Source: CAVZXS01 sp963779325
Lineage (GTDB): Bacteria; Bacteroidota; Bacteroidia; Chitinophagales; Chitinophagaceae
Reading direction: 5' to 3'
Assembly: GCA_963779325.1 (NCBI GenBank)
Contig: CAVZXS010000011.1
Span: forward strand, 62,001-126,000
DNA: 64,000 nt
Part shown: positions 43,469 through 51,135 of the stretch, piece by piece
How the letters are laid out: each line of letters begins with the position of its first letter
How positions within the stretch are numbered: position 1 is the stretch's first letter
The notes under the pieces: model-generated
Told to the model about the DNA's origin: nothing
Seen by the model: only the letters and a program-made list of their open reading frames with translations
The model's database searches: none
Made by a program: the position numbers and the translations under genes

Positions 43469-43795
43469 TTACAACATACTTTTACATTCTTTTGCACATT
43501 TTCTGCAAGCTGCCGCACATGCTTTACAATGTTCGTTATTATGCTTGCTGCATTCATCTGCACAAGCTTCACATGCCTCTGCACATATTTTACAAATGTC
43601 AATTGCTTTTACGCTACCCAAACTCATAAGTTGTGCTGCTGCATTACACAGCGTTGCACATTCCAAATCTAATTGTATACAGGATGCCATCATCTCAACA
43701 TCTTTTTCTTTTAGGCAGGAAGAAGTACAATTATTACAAAGTGCTGCACATGCAAGACAGGCTTCAATACATTTTTTATATTTATCGTAACTCAT
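43469..43795 (-). CDS. Four-helix copper-binding Cys-rich protein (DUF326/Csp type)
   Basis: A 108-residue protein with 19 Cys, in the CxxxC and CxxxCxxxC rhythm of DUF326 / Csp copper-storage proteins: CIEACLACAALCNNCTSSCL, then CIQLDLECATLCNAAAQ and CKICAEACEACADECSKH. The Cys line the core of a four-helix bundle that holds Cu(I). There is no signal peptide, so it is cytosolic (Csp3-like). It sits in the operon between SSADH and OsmC. Confidence 0.9.
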   Translation of the reverse strand: MSYDKYKKCIEACLACAALCNNCTSSCLKEKDVEMMASCIQLDLECATLCNAAAQLMSLGSVKAIDICKICAEACEACADECSKHNNEHCKACAAACRKCAKECKSML

Positions 43796-43841
43796 TTTAT
43801 TTGAATTATATTTTTTAAAAGTTATTTTAAATGCCGGTAAT

Positions 43842-45224
43842 TTAGAAAGGGTCGCTTAGCTCGCTTACCCTGATTAGTTTTTTATTTACAAATTCATCCA
43901 TACCTAATTCAGAAAGTTCTCTTCCATAGCCTGAGCCTTTGGTGCCGCCAAAAGGTAAATCGGCTTGCGTCCATGTAGGATGATTTATAAAAACCATTCC
44001 TGTATCAATCTGATTGGCTACCCTTTTACCTCTTTCAATATCTTGTGTAAATACAGAGCCACCTAAACCAAATGGGGAATCATTGGCTAAAGCAATGGCT
44101 TCCTGTTCATCTTTCACTGTATAGAAAACTGCTACCGGTCCAAAAAATTCTTCATAGTAAACAGGATTATCCGGCAGCATATTGGCAAGAATAGTCGGTT
44201 GCATAAAAGCACCTTCTCTGTCAACTCTTTTACCACCTAATAAAATTTTGGCACCGCCATCAACAGCCCTTTGCACCTGCTCTGCAATTTGTACTGCGGC
44301 GGCTTCGCTGCTTAACGGACCTAATTGTGTAGCAGCATCCATAGGATCACCAATTACTAATGCACTTAATTTATTTTTGAATCTTTCCAAAAATGCATCA
44401 GTAATACTTTCTACTGCAATAAAACGTTTTGAAGCCACGCAGCATTCACCATTGTTATTTATTCTTCCTACTACAGCCCATTCTACTGCTTTTTCAATAT
44501 CCGCATCTTCCAAAATAATAAATGCATCACTGCCGCCTAATTCTAAAACAGATTTTTTTAAATACTTGCCGGCTGCTGCTGCAATACTTGCACCGGCAGC
44601 TTCGCTACCGGTAAGCGATACACCTTTAATTCTTTTATCAGCTACCAGGGCCGATGCTCTTTTACCGGAAATTAAAAGATTGGTATAAAGACCAACAGGT
44701 GCACCTGCTTCTTTAAATATTTCTTCAATGGCAATGGCGCATTGCGGAACAATAGAAGCATGTTTTATAAGTATAGTATTACCTGCCATTATGTTGGGTG
44801 CGGCAAAACGGGACACTTGGTAAAAGGGGAAATTCCACGGCTGCACTCCCAGCAACACACCAATAGGGCTGTGCCTTATTAAGGCCTGCCCATGTGCAGG
44901 TTTTAATATCCTGTCTGCTAAAAACCCTGCTGCATTGTCGGCATAGTAATCAAATATTTCTGCACTCAATTTTATTTCGCCTTCTGCCTCTCCAACCAAT
45001 TTACCCATTTCGGTTGTTATCATTTGCGCAAGGGCTTTCTTTTTTTCTCTTAACAAACCTGCTACTTTGTGCAATACTTCTGCCCGCTGTTTATAATTAG
45101 TTTTCTTCCATTCTTCAAATGTACTTTCAGCTTTTGCTACGGCCTTATCTACATCATCATCCGACATTTCTGCAAAGACTTTCTCTACTTTATTTGTTGT
45201 CGGATTAGTTGTTTGAATTGCCAT
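43842..45224 (-). CDS. Succinate-semialdehyde dehydrogenase-type aldehyde dehydrogenase
   Basis: A 460-residue aldehyde dehydrogenase of the short SSADH group. The motifs are VQPWNFPFYQVSRFAAPN near 124, LELGGSDAFIILEDAD (catalytic Glu, about 224) and NNGECCVASKRFIAVE (catalytic Cys about 259). It oxidises succinate semialdehyde or a related aldehyde using NAD(P). It starts 39 bp after the FMN reductase gene on the same strand, within the long stress operon. Aldehyde removal fits with the CurA-like enzyme and the two SDRs. Confidence 0.9.
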   Translation of the reverse strand: MAIQTTNPTTNKVEKVFAEMSDDDVDKAVAKAESTFEEWKKTNYKQRAEVLHKVAGLLREKKKALAQMITTEMGKLVGEAEGEIKLSAEIFDYYADNAAGFLADRILKPAHGQALIRHSPIGVLLGVQPWNFPFYQVSRFAAPNIMAGNTILIKHASIVPQCAIAIEEIFKEAGAPVGLYTNLLISGKRASALVADKRIKGVSLTGSEAAGASIAAAAGKYLKKSVLELGGSDAFIILEDADIEKAVEWAVVGRINNNGECCVASKRFIAVESITDAFLERFKNKLSALVIGDPMDAATQLGPLSSEAAAVQIAEQVQRAVDGGAKILLGGKRVDREGAFMQPTILANMLPDNPVYYEEFFGPVAVFYTVKDEQEAIALANDSPFGLGGSVFTQDIERGKRVANQIDTGMVFINHPTWTQADLPFGGTKGSGYGRELSELGMDEFVNKKLIRVSELSDPF

Positions 45225-45263
45225 TATATTTTTTTGAAATAAGTAGTTATTAATAGTTATACT

Positions 45264-45836
45264 TTACATCACTGCGGCTTTCGTTGTTTCCATATTAGCT
45301 TCCACACACCACATCAATTCTTTTATAAAAACAGCCGCTAATTTATCGGTGGCTACTTTATCAGTCGCATTGCCGTTTTCATCATAGCCTTGTGTAACAT
45401 TCGGCACGGAGAACATTGCCGGAATTGTCCGGGCCATCATTTTCCATAATGTAAATTGCAATGCAATCAATGCCTGGCTGCCGCCAAAAGGCCCGGCTGA
45501 TACCGTTACAATTGCAATGGGTTTATGTCTCCACTCTGCATACAAAACATCAATGGCGTTTTTTAAACTAGCCGGGTAACTTCCATTATACTCAGGAGTA
45601 ACCATTATAATACCGTCAGAAGATTTTATATGTTCTGCAAAAGCCACTAAATTTGCGGCAGGATTTTTTTGAACTTTCAACGTATTCTCAAAAACGGGGA
45701 AATTCAATTCTTTTAAATCTATTATAGTTGGCTCGGCTAAACTATTTTCTTCCAAATATTTTTTAAAGTATAAAGCCACTCTGTGGCTGTTCCTTTCCGG
45801 CCTTATGCTGGATGATATGATTGAAATGTTTGGCAT
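45264..45836 (-). CDS. NADPH-dependent FMN reductase
   Basis: A 190-residue flavodoxin-fold reductase: ISSSIRPERNSHRVALYF (about 6-23, FMN phosphate site), GIIMVTPEYNGSYPASLKNAIDVLY (about 75-99) and PIAIVTVSAGPFGGSQALIAL (about 106-126). It reduces FMN, quinones, azo compounds or metals such as chromate. It starts 27 bp after the SDR gene and belongs to the same operon. Confidence 0.9.
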   Translation of the reverse strand: MPNISIISSSIRPERNSHRVALYFKKYLEENSLAEPTIIDLKELNFPVFENTLKVQKNPAANLVAFAEHIKSSDGIIMVTPEYNGSYPASLKNAIDVLYAEWRHKPIAIVTVSAGPFGGSQALIALQFTLWKMMARTIPAMFSVPNVTQGYDENGNATDKVATDKLAAVFIKELMWCVEANMETTKAAVM

Positions 45837-45863
45837 AATTATGTTATTATATTTTTTTAAAAC

Positions 45864-46625
45864 TTATTGAGATAGATACCCCCCTTCAATTTCTAATGCA
45901 GTACCCGTTATAAAAGAGCTGTCTTCTGTGGCCAAAAAAATAAAACCACTTGCAATTTCTTCCGATTTTCCTAAACGTTTTACCGGGTGCAGGTCAATAA
46001 TATGCTGCTTTACTTCAGGGGTTTCTGTAATGCCGGCTTTAGACAACAAAGGAGTATCAATAAATCCCGGGCAAATAGCGTTGATTCTTATTCCATCTGC
46101 TGCATACTCCAGTGCAGCCGTTTGAGTTAAGCCTATTACACCATGCTTTGCAGCAACGTAATGCGAAGAAGTTGCAAAACCCACTTTGCCAAGAATAGAA
46201 GACATATTTACGATTATTCCCTTTTGTTGTTTCACCATTTGTGTTAACTCATGTTTCATACAATTGAAAACACCATTTAGGTTTACTCCAATTACTTTAA
46301 GCCATGCTTGTTCCGTCATGTCACCTACTTTATTGGGCTCGCCCCCAATACCTGCATTATTAAGTGCAACATCAAGTTTTCCAAATATATCTACCGCCAT
46401 CCCAATAGCTGATTCAACTTGCGAAAACACAGACACGTCGCATTCAATAAAAACAGCCTTGCTATTATCTTTTTTTATTTCATCTAATGTTGCCTCTGTC
46501 GTATTAGATTTTATATCCGCAATAACAATGTTAGCACCTTCTTTCGCTGCGGATATTGCACATGCTTTACCAATGCCGGATAAACCTCCGGTAATTAAAA
46601 CGGTTTTGTTTTCAAGCTTTCTCAT
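45864..46625 (-). CDS. Short-chain dehydrogenase/reductase (SDR)
   Basis: A 253-residue classical SDR: LITGGLSGIGKA (about 10-21), IVIADIKS with Asp for NAD, NNAGIGGEP (about 89), catalytic Ser in MSSILG (about 141) and Tyr in YVAAKHG (about 154-158). The closing GFIFLATEDSSFITG is typical. The substrate is unknown. It is the same length as the SDR at 38705 but clearly diverged. It follows Dps by 78 bp. Confidence 0.92.
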   Translation of the reverse strand: MRKLENKTVLITGGLSGIGKACAISAAKEGANIVIADIKSNTTEATLDEIKKDNSKAVFIECDVSVFSQVESAIGMAVDIFGKLDVALNNAGIGGEPNKVGDMTEQAWLKVIGVNLNGVFNCMKHELTQMVKQQKGIIVNMSSILGKVGFATSSHYVAAKHGVIGLTQTAALEYAADGIRINAICPGFIDTPLLSKAGITETPEVKQHIIDLHPVKRLGKSEEIASGFIFLATEDSSFITGTALEIEGGYLSQ

Positions 46626-46703
46626 TTTTTTAGTAATTAAACTATACAGAAGAGTTGTGTATCTGTTTTATAAATAAGCCGTCCATAGATATTTGCGCAC
46701 CCC

Positions 46704-47177
46704 CTAATTCAGATATCGCCTCAATACCCAGGCTATTGTTTCGTGCTGCTTCATTAAACCCGTAAAAAAATCCGCCGTACCGGCATCTTTATTTTTATCA
46801 GCACAATCATCAATACTTTTACGCAACTGAATAATAACCGTTTCATGGTCTTCCAGCAATTCAGTAATATCATCTTTCGCCGAGCCGTATTTCCCGGGCC
46901 ATTCTTTGATAGCGGATAATTTTGAAAATTCACTCATTGTACCAATTGTTTTTTCGCCCAACTTGCCAATGCGCTCCGCTATCTCATCTATTGACTCTTC
47001 CAGTTGCTTGTATTGATTTTCGAACAGCTTATGCAGTTCCATAAAACTTTCGCCTGAAACATTCCAGTGAAATTTCCTTGTTTTAATATACAAACTCATT
47101 TCATCGGCTAAAACAGTTGCTAAAAGTCCGGCACTGTTTTTCATTACTTTTTCGGAAATCCCAATATTTGGTTTCAT
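46704..47177 (-). CDS. dps: Dps-family ferritin-like DNA-protection protein
   Basis: A 157-residue Dps/ferritin-like protein. The ferroxidase ligands appear in KTRKFHWNVSGESFMELHKLFENQYKQLEESIDEIAERI (read in parts, about 33-71), with His 37 and later Asp/Glu in the Dps positions. The dodecamer binds DNA and oxidises Fe2+ with peroxide. It is 48 bp behind the 131-residue gene in the operon from module 18. Dps in a block with OsmC and Csp suggests metal and peroxide defence. Confidence 0.92.
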   Translation of the reverse strand: MKPNIGISEKVMKNSAGLLATVLADEMSLYIKTRKFHWNVSGESFMELHKLFENQYKQLEESIDEIAERIGKLGEKTIGTMSEFSKLSAIKEWPGKYGSAKDDITELLEDHETVIIQLRKSIDDCADKNKDAGTADFFTGLMKQHETIAWVLRRYLN

Positions 47178-47225
47178 TATTATTAGTTTACTTGTGTCAG
47201 CTTTTACGTATGCCGGAGAAACCCC

Positions 47226-47621
47226 TTAATTAGTTGCTGACCCATTTCGTGAGTGAGTAATCTTATTGAGCACAATTCCTCCTACAGTTTTGATAGTATC
47301 GGCGTTATGCGCTATTTTATTGGCTATGGTTAGTTCAAGAATAATACCCAATAATTTTTTAAAAGGATTAGACGTTTTACCAATAATGGTTTTTTTTGCA
47401 ATAAAACCGGTACCTAAGCCAATAGCCGTATTGATAATGTTTTCTTTTAAATCAGGGGCAGATATTGCATCTCTAAAAGTACTTTTGATAACATTAATTA
47501 ACTTAAGGCTTTCGTAAGTCGCTAAAAATTCCTTTTTCAATAATGGCCCTTCGTTTGCCAGTTTATCGTCTAATTGTTTAATGGCCATCCTTAATTCAGC
47601 TACAGTTGTAATATTTTGCAT
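47226..47621 (-). CDS. Unknown protein, 131 aa, in the YtxH/holin-like set
   Basis: I do not recognise a characterised family. The protein begins with a helical MQNITTVAELRMAIKQLDDK, then KEFLATYESLKLINVIKSTF, and has a hydrophobic centre (about 70-112; NIINTAIGLGTGFIAKKTII, then LLGIILELTIANKIA). It resembles the small proteins that commonly stand behind YtxH and phage-holin-like genes in Bacteroidota. It starts 6 nt after the holin-like gene. Confidence 0.65.
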   Translation of the reverse strand: MQNITTVAELRMAIKQLDDKLANEGPLLKKEFLATYESLKLINVIKSTFRDAISAPDLKENIINTAIGLGTGFIAKKTIIGKTSNPFKKLLGIILELTIANKIAHNADTIKTVGGIVLNKITHSRNGSATN

Positions 47622-47627
47622 GTTGCT

Positions 47628-47966
47628 TTAGTTAAGCATTTGTGTAATAATAGAATTGCTGACACGCACCTTAATAAACGGATGCAAAAAAAACATTGCA
47701 GCTGTCAGAATACCATAAAATAAAGAGACAACAAAGAACCCGTAATAACTTTTACCGAGGATATCCCCGAGCCAAAGGGCAAGCGCAATATTTAAAATAA
47801 GAAAAAAGAAGATTAATGTAAGTACAAAAAGAAATCTTGAAATAAGCGAAGATGTTACTTCCGCGGATTTATCAAGAGCTTTTAATTTAAACAATTCAAA
47901 ACTTGTTTTGCCGTAATCTTCAGCTTTTTGCAAAAGAGGCTCCAGAAAAGTTTCGTTGACTTTCAT
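47628..47966 (-). CDS. Phage-holin-superfamily (YqjE-like) membrane protein
   Basis: A 112-residue protein with two long membrane segments (about 38-63 and 72-95; FLFVLTLIFFFLILNIALAL and GFFVVSLFYGILTAAMFFL) after a charged helix ending in KLKALDKSAEVTSSLIS. This is the layout of the YqjE / phage holin superfamily III (PF07332). It is not a phage gene here; it is a regular member of YtxH-like stress clusters. A hairpin separates it from YtxH. Confidence 0.75.
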   Translation of the reverse strand: MKVNETFLEPLLQKAEDYGKTSFELFKLKALDKSAEVTSSLISRFLFVLTLIFFFLILNIALALWLGDILGKSYYGFFVVSLFYGILTAAMFFLHPFIKVRVSNSIITQMLN

Positions 47967-47983
47967 TTTAAAAGTTTTAATTA

Positions 47984-48015
47984 ATAATGGTTGGGGTTTA
48001 AAGCCCCAACCAATA
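47984..48015 (-). terminator. Hairpin between the YtxH and holin-like genes
   Basis: ATTGGTTGGGG / CCCCAACCATT stem. The following T-tract is weak, so this is more likely a processing or attenuating hairpin than a full stop. Confidence 0.45.
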
Positions 48016-48058
48016 AATGTAATGCCCCTGATGTAATAACTTTGCAGCTATTTTATGC

Positions 48059-48388
48059 TCAGGAATTACCAAATTTCGTTTTAGCATCTCCTGCAAATTC
48101 GTTCGCTTTTGCTTTACCGTCAGCCACAAATTCATTTACTTTAGATTTGGCATCAGATCCTAAATCACTTGCCTTATCTTTTACTGCTTCATATTCACTT
48201 TTCACGCTATTGAGAAAAGAATTGAATTTTTCTTTCATGCCATCTGTAATGTCATTTCCTTTTGAGGAAATTTTTTTTCTTGTTTCGCTTCCTTTATCAG
48301 GAGCAAAAAGAATACCCAAAACCGCGCCAACGGCAGCGCCCAATAATAATCCACCCACCAGGTTTCCTGTGTTACTTGATCTTTCCAT
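48059..48388 (-). CDS. YtxH-domain protein
   Basis: A 109-residue protein with one N-terminal membrane helix carrying the YtxH signature GGLLLGAAVGAVLGILFAPD (about 12-31) with KGSETRKKISSKGND next. A long amphipathic helix of repeated KSKVNEFVADGKAKANEFAG units (about 60-105) follows, LEA-like in character. YtxH is a SigB-dependent general-stress protein in Bacillus. It is the second gene behind module 18. Confidence 0.9.
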   Translation of the reverse strand: MERSSNTGNLVGGLLLGAAVGAVLGILFAPDKGSETRKKISSKGNDITDGMKEKFNSFLNSVKSEYEAVKDKASDLGSDAKSKVNEFVADGKAKANEFAGDAKTKFGNS

Positions 48389-48453
48389 TTTTTTGTTTTT
48401 AATTGCCCGCCTGCCGTAACAGTACTAAGGCATAGTTTATAATAAAGATTACC

Positions 48454-48609
48454 TTAAACGATTTTTTTACCCTGAATAACCCGCAGTATTACAGCGATAA
48501 CGGCAATAACCAGAAGTATGTGAATGATTCCGCCTGCATTGTATCCTAAAAATCCAATTGCCCATATGATGACTAGTATAACGGCAACGGTATAGAGTAT
48601 GTTTCCCAT
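48454..48609 (-). CDS. lmo0937-family small membrane protein, 51 aa
   Basis: MGNILYTVAVILVIIWAIGF, then LGYNAGGIIHILLVIAVIAV and a short basic tail. This is the lmo0937-type family: two hydrophobic halves with a Gly-rich GYNAGGIIH turn. lmo0937 is a SigB-controlled gene in Listeria. The gene starts 41 nt behind the -7-like box of module 18 and is the first of a long run (lmo0937-type, YtxH, holin-like, unknown, Dps and onward). Confidence 0.85.
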   Translation of the reverse strand: MGNILYTVAVILVIIWAIGFLGYNAGGIIHILLVIAVIAVILRVIQGKKIV

Positions 48610-48649
48610 ATGTTGTTATTTAATTTGTGATTTACTAATAATTACAATG

Positions 48650-48715
48650 CAAAGGTGGCAACTCTTAAAACACCAAGTGTTACATAACTTCAAAAAAATG
48701 TTACAACATTCACAC
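48650..48715 (-). promoter_or_regulatory. Stress-regulon promoter module 18 (main stress operon)
   Basis: Half-sites are GTTACAT at 48679-48685 and GTTACAA at 48700-48706. ATTCACAC ends at 48715 and the box CACCTTTG is at 48650-48657. It is the only module before a run of up to thirteen genes reaching 40117. Confidence 0.85.
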
Positions 48716-48804
48716 ATTTTTAAAATGAGACGTAGTTGTTTACTCCCCTTACAATTCTTTAAAAAAGCGACAATGCCATTTGAATTAAGTAAATGATACT
48801 CTTT

Positions 48805-49881
48805 CTATTTCTTTTCCGGAAGTTGTTCCGCTATGGCCTGTATTTTATCAACAGCGATATTTTCATCAGCTAGAGGTTCGACAAATTCATTCATATATAT
48901 TTTGAACAGCACAATAATATAATTTACAAGTAAGGGTCCAAAAATTAATCCGATAAAACCAAATACACCTAACCCTACAATAACACCAAGTACTGTGATA
49001 ACAGGGTGTACATCCCCTATCTTTTTCATAATAGTAATACGGGCTACATAATCGATATTGCCGGTAACAATTGCGCTGTATAAAAGCAAGCCGACTCCCA
49101 TGCCTGAATTACCGCTTGCAAAAGTATAAATGACAAGGGGTACCCACACCAACATGGTACCTACGATTGGGAAAAAAGCGAAAATACCGGTTAAAAACCC
49201 CCATAAGGCCCACTCCTGCACACCAAAAATAAAATAGCCTAAAGTTGCAGTAATTCCTTGTATAATTGATATAAGCGGTATCCCCAGCGCATTTGCCTTT
49301 ACAACTTTTTTTGTTTCAGAAGCCAGCATATTCGTGTTGGCATCTTTTAAAGGAATGATGCGGTATAAAGTTCTCTCCATTTCCCGGCCATTATAAAGCA
49401 TAAAATAAAGAAGGAACAACATAGTTGCCAGGTTGGCAATCAAGTTAGCTGTACTGTTTAGAATAGAGGGCAAAAATGCTGTTACTTTTTCAAGGGCGCC
49501 GGATAGTGATTTTTCTGAAGCAATGGTTATCCCTATTTTTTGTTGCACTTGGTTAACCGCCAGCTTGATGCTCTCAATAGTTGCAGAAGGATCATTAAGT
49601 ACCGCATTAACTTTTGGACTTATCAGTGTAACGGCCATAAAAACCGGTATACCCAATAAAAAAAGATAGTAAAATATGTATAGTCCCGCTGCACGGCCGG
49701 GCTTCCATTTTCGATGATATACTAATTGAAAGTAATTGGCCCGGCTCAGTATATAAAGAGTAATAGCCCCTAATATACCGGGAAGAAATAAGGACAATTC
49801 CTTGACAGAAAGGCTGATTAATAAGATAATTAAAAGCAAAAGAAGAATTTGCTTTATTCTGTTATTAAAATTGATATTCAT
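48805..49881 (-). CDS. AI-2E family transporter
   Basis: A protein of 358 residues with about eight membrane segments, of the AI-2E transporter / YdiK-PerM family (PF01594): LANLATMLFLLYFMLYNG near 150, IQGITATLGYFIFGVQEWALWGFLTGIFAFFPIVG in the second half, then a VLGVIVGLGVFGFIGLIFGPLL end. Members export autoinducer-2 or act as Na+/H+ antiporters. I start at the ATG ending at 49881 because the frame to 49974 would cover the -7-like box of module 19. Confidence 0.88.
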   Translation of the reverse strand: MNINFNNRIKQILLLLLIILLISLSVKELSLFLPGILGAITLYILSRANYFQLVYHRKWKPGRAAGLYIFYYLFLLGIPVFMAVTLISPKVNAVLNDPSATIESIKLAVNQVQQKIGITIASEKSLSGALEKVTAFLPSILNSTANLIANLATMLFLLYFMLYNGREMERTLYRIIPLKDANTNMLASETKKVVKANALGIPLISIIQGITATLGYFIFGVQEWALWGFLTGIFAFFPIVGTMLVWVPLVIYTFASGNSGMGVGLLLYSAIVTGNIDYVARITIMKKIGDVHPVITVLGVIVGLGVFGFIGLIFGPLLVNYIIVLFKIYMNEFVEPLADENIAVDKIQAIAEQLPEKK

Positions 49882-49961
49882 GTCGAATGCTGTTATTGTT
49901 GTGAGAATCGTTAAATAAATTCGTTTAGTAAACCATCGCCATAAAAGCTCAATATTATTTT

Positions 49962-50027
49962 TAAAGATGAGCAATTTGAATTGTTAGATTGTTACATAAT
50001 TATTGAAAGGATTTACATTATTACCAC
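49962..50027 (-). promoter_or_regulatory. Stress-regulon promoter module 19 (AI-2E transporter)
   Basis: Half-sites are GTTACAT at 49991-49997 and TTTACAT at 50012-50018. ATTACCAC (for ATTCACAC) ends at 50027 and the box CATCTTTA is at 49962-49969. It is the last copy before the housekeeping region. Confidence 0.75.
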
Positions 50028-50297
50028 ATTTACAACACAAAGATGCTTTTGGCATAACGGGCATAGGATTATCATAATCTAAAATAATACACGGCATTTT
50101 AACATATGAGGTTGCCCTAACTTACTTACCGGGAATTCTATAGTTTAGAAATGTTTTTGCATGTTGTCTGATAACGCATTTAGATTTAAGTAATCGATTT
50201 TTGTGAAAAGATAATATATATCATGCTCAATTCACTCGATTTGAAAAATGCCAATCGAAATGATAAACAGGAAAACTACCCCCCACTAAAAACAAAA
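50028..50297. other. Gene-free stretch beside the tRNA
   Basis: AT-rich, with no open frame or repeat that I can support. It separates the last regulon promoter from the terminator and tRNA. Confidence 0.5.
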
Positions 50298-50326
50298 GAG
50301 ATTGGCTTGTTTTAAAAACCAATCTC
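50298..50326 (-). terminator. Hairpin terminator
   Basis: GAGATTGG / CCAATCTC stem with a T-rich run (TTTTGTTTTTAG) after it on the minus strand. Confidence 0.6.
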
Positions 50327-50385
50327 CTTACAATAAATTGAAAACCACTTAAAATTGGTTTTGAAAGCAGGCGATTAGTAAAAAT

Positions 50386-50417
50386 AAAAAAGAGACTACA
50401 TGGCTGTAATCTCTTTT
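50386..50417 (-). terminator. Terminator of the tRNA gene
   Basis: AAAAGAGA(T)TACA / TGTA(G)TCTCTTTT stem, starting 3 nt after the tRNA end, with a T-run on the minus strand. Confidence 0.75.
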
Positions 50418-50419
50418 AG

Positions 50420-50493
50420 TGACCGCGTTAGGATTCAAACCTAAAACCTTCTGATCCGTAGTCAGATGCTCTATTCAGTTGAGCTACGCAGCC
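50420..50493 (-). tRNA. tRNA-Arg(ACG)
   Basis: 74 nt. The cloverleaf folds by hand: acceptor GGCTGCG / CGCGGTC (with G-U pairs), D-arm GCTC/GAGC, anticodon stem TCTGA/TCAGA with loop CTACGGA (anticodon ACG), T-arm TTAGG/CCTAA with loop TTTGAAT, discriminator A. CCA is not encoded. It reads CGU (and, with inosine, CGC and CGA). It stands at the border between the stress-gene block and the housekeeping genes. Confidence 0.95.
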
Positions 50494-50497
50494 AGCG

Positions 50498-51135
50498 GAT
50501 GGCAAAAATAAGGCGAAATGATTAAACAGAAAAGGTTTTTCTGTTTAATCATTGATTGTTTGTGTATTATAGACTGTTTTACTTGGCAAGCTTGCTATAC
50601 AATTAATCAAATTAAAGAGAAACGGGGACTAAACACGTGAGAAACCGCTGATTAATCATTTGCGAACACTTCTCCTTCATTCTTAGTTAAATGCTTAAAA
50701 TTCTATGCGGTTGTCACTAAATTGGAAACAGTGAAAAAAGAAGATAAGTATATTATCTATGCAAATTTTGGATTAGAATATGGAGCTGTTTATGGCTTGA
50801 GCTATATGCCTATCATTTAAAAACAAAACTACCGGGAAACCCGCAGAAAAAAATACTAAATTGAAAGTAAAGGGTTTCACGAATATCCTTAATAGCTTTG
50901 CACTCATTTGAACATTTTAAACACACAAAGCATCTGAAAATTATTGTAAACCGCGGGGTTAAAATGAACCTTGCTGAAATTGCCGTTGTCGAAGCCGTAA
51001 AATCTTTCTGTGAGGAATGCCTGTAGAGGAATAATATTTTAAATAAGATAAAATCAAAAAAATATATACCCTTATCTTTAGGTGGTTTTCGGATAGTTGC
51101 ACATTTTTTAAAACTTGATAATAAAGACGCCAAAT
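50498..51135. other. Gene-poor stretch with possible decayed frames
   Basis: No convincing gene. On the plus strand 50658-50819 is open without an ATG (ends ...YIIYANFGLEYGAVYGLS). About 50875-51025 is also open and ends in NRGVKMNLAEIAVVEAV. Neither matches a family I know; both may be remnants of lost genes. A -7-like TATCTTTA at 51073-51080 could serve the gene at 51136. Confidence 0.4.

Noticed and set aside
43405..43470. A GTTACAA at 43434 upstream of the OsmC gene, resembling a regulon half-site
   Set aside because: There is no second half-site 21 bp away, no ATTCACAC, and no YAnCTTTR box at the fixed distance.
44182..44688. Plus-strand frame of 168 residues inside the aldehyde dehydrogenase gene
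   Set aside because: It is a shadow; the minus-strand enzyme carries the catalytic Glu and Cys motifs.
47628..47966. Holin-like protein as a sign of a prophage
   Set aside because: It belongs to the YqjE-type group that accompanies YtxH genes; there are no other phage genes nearby.
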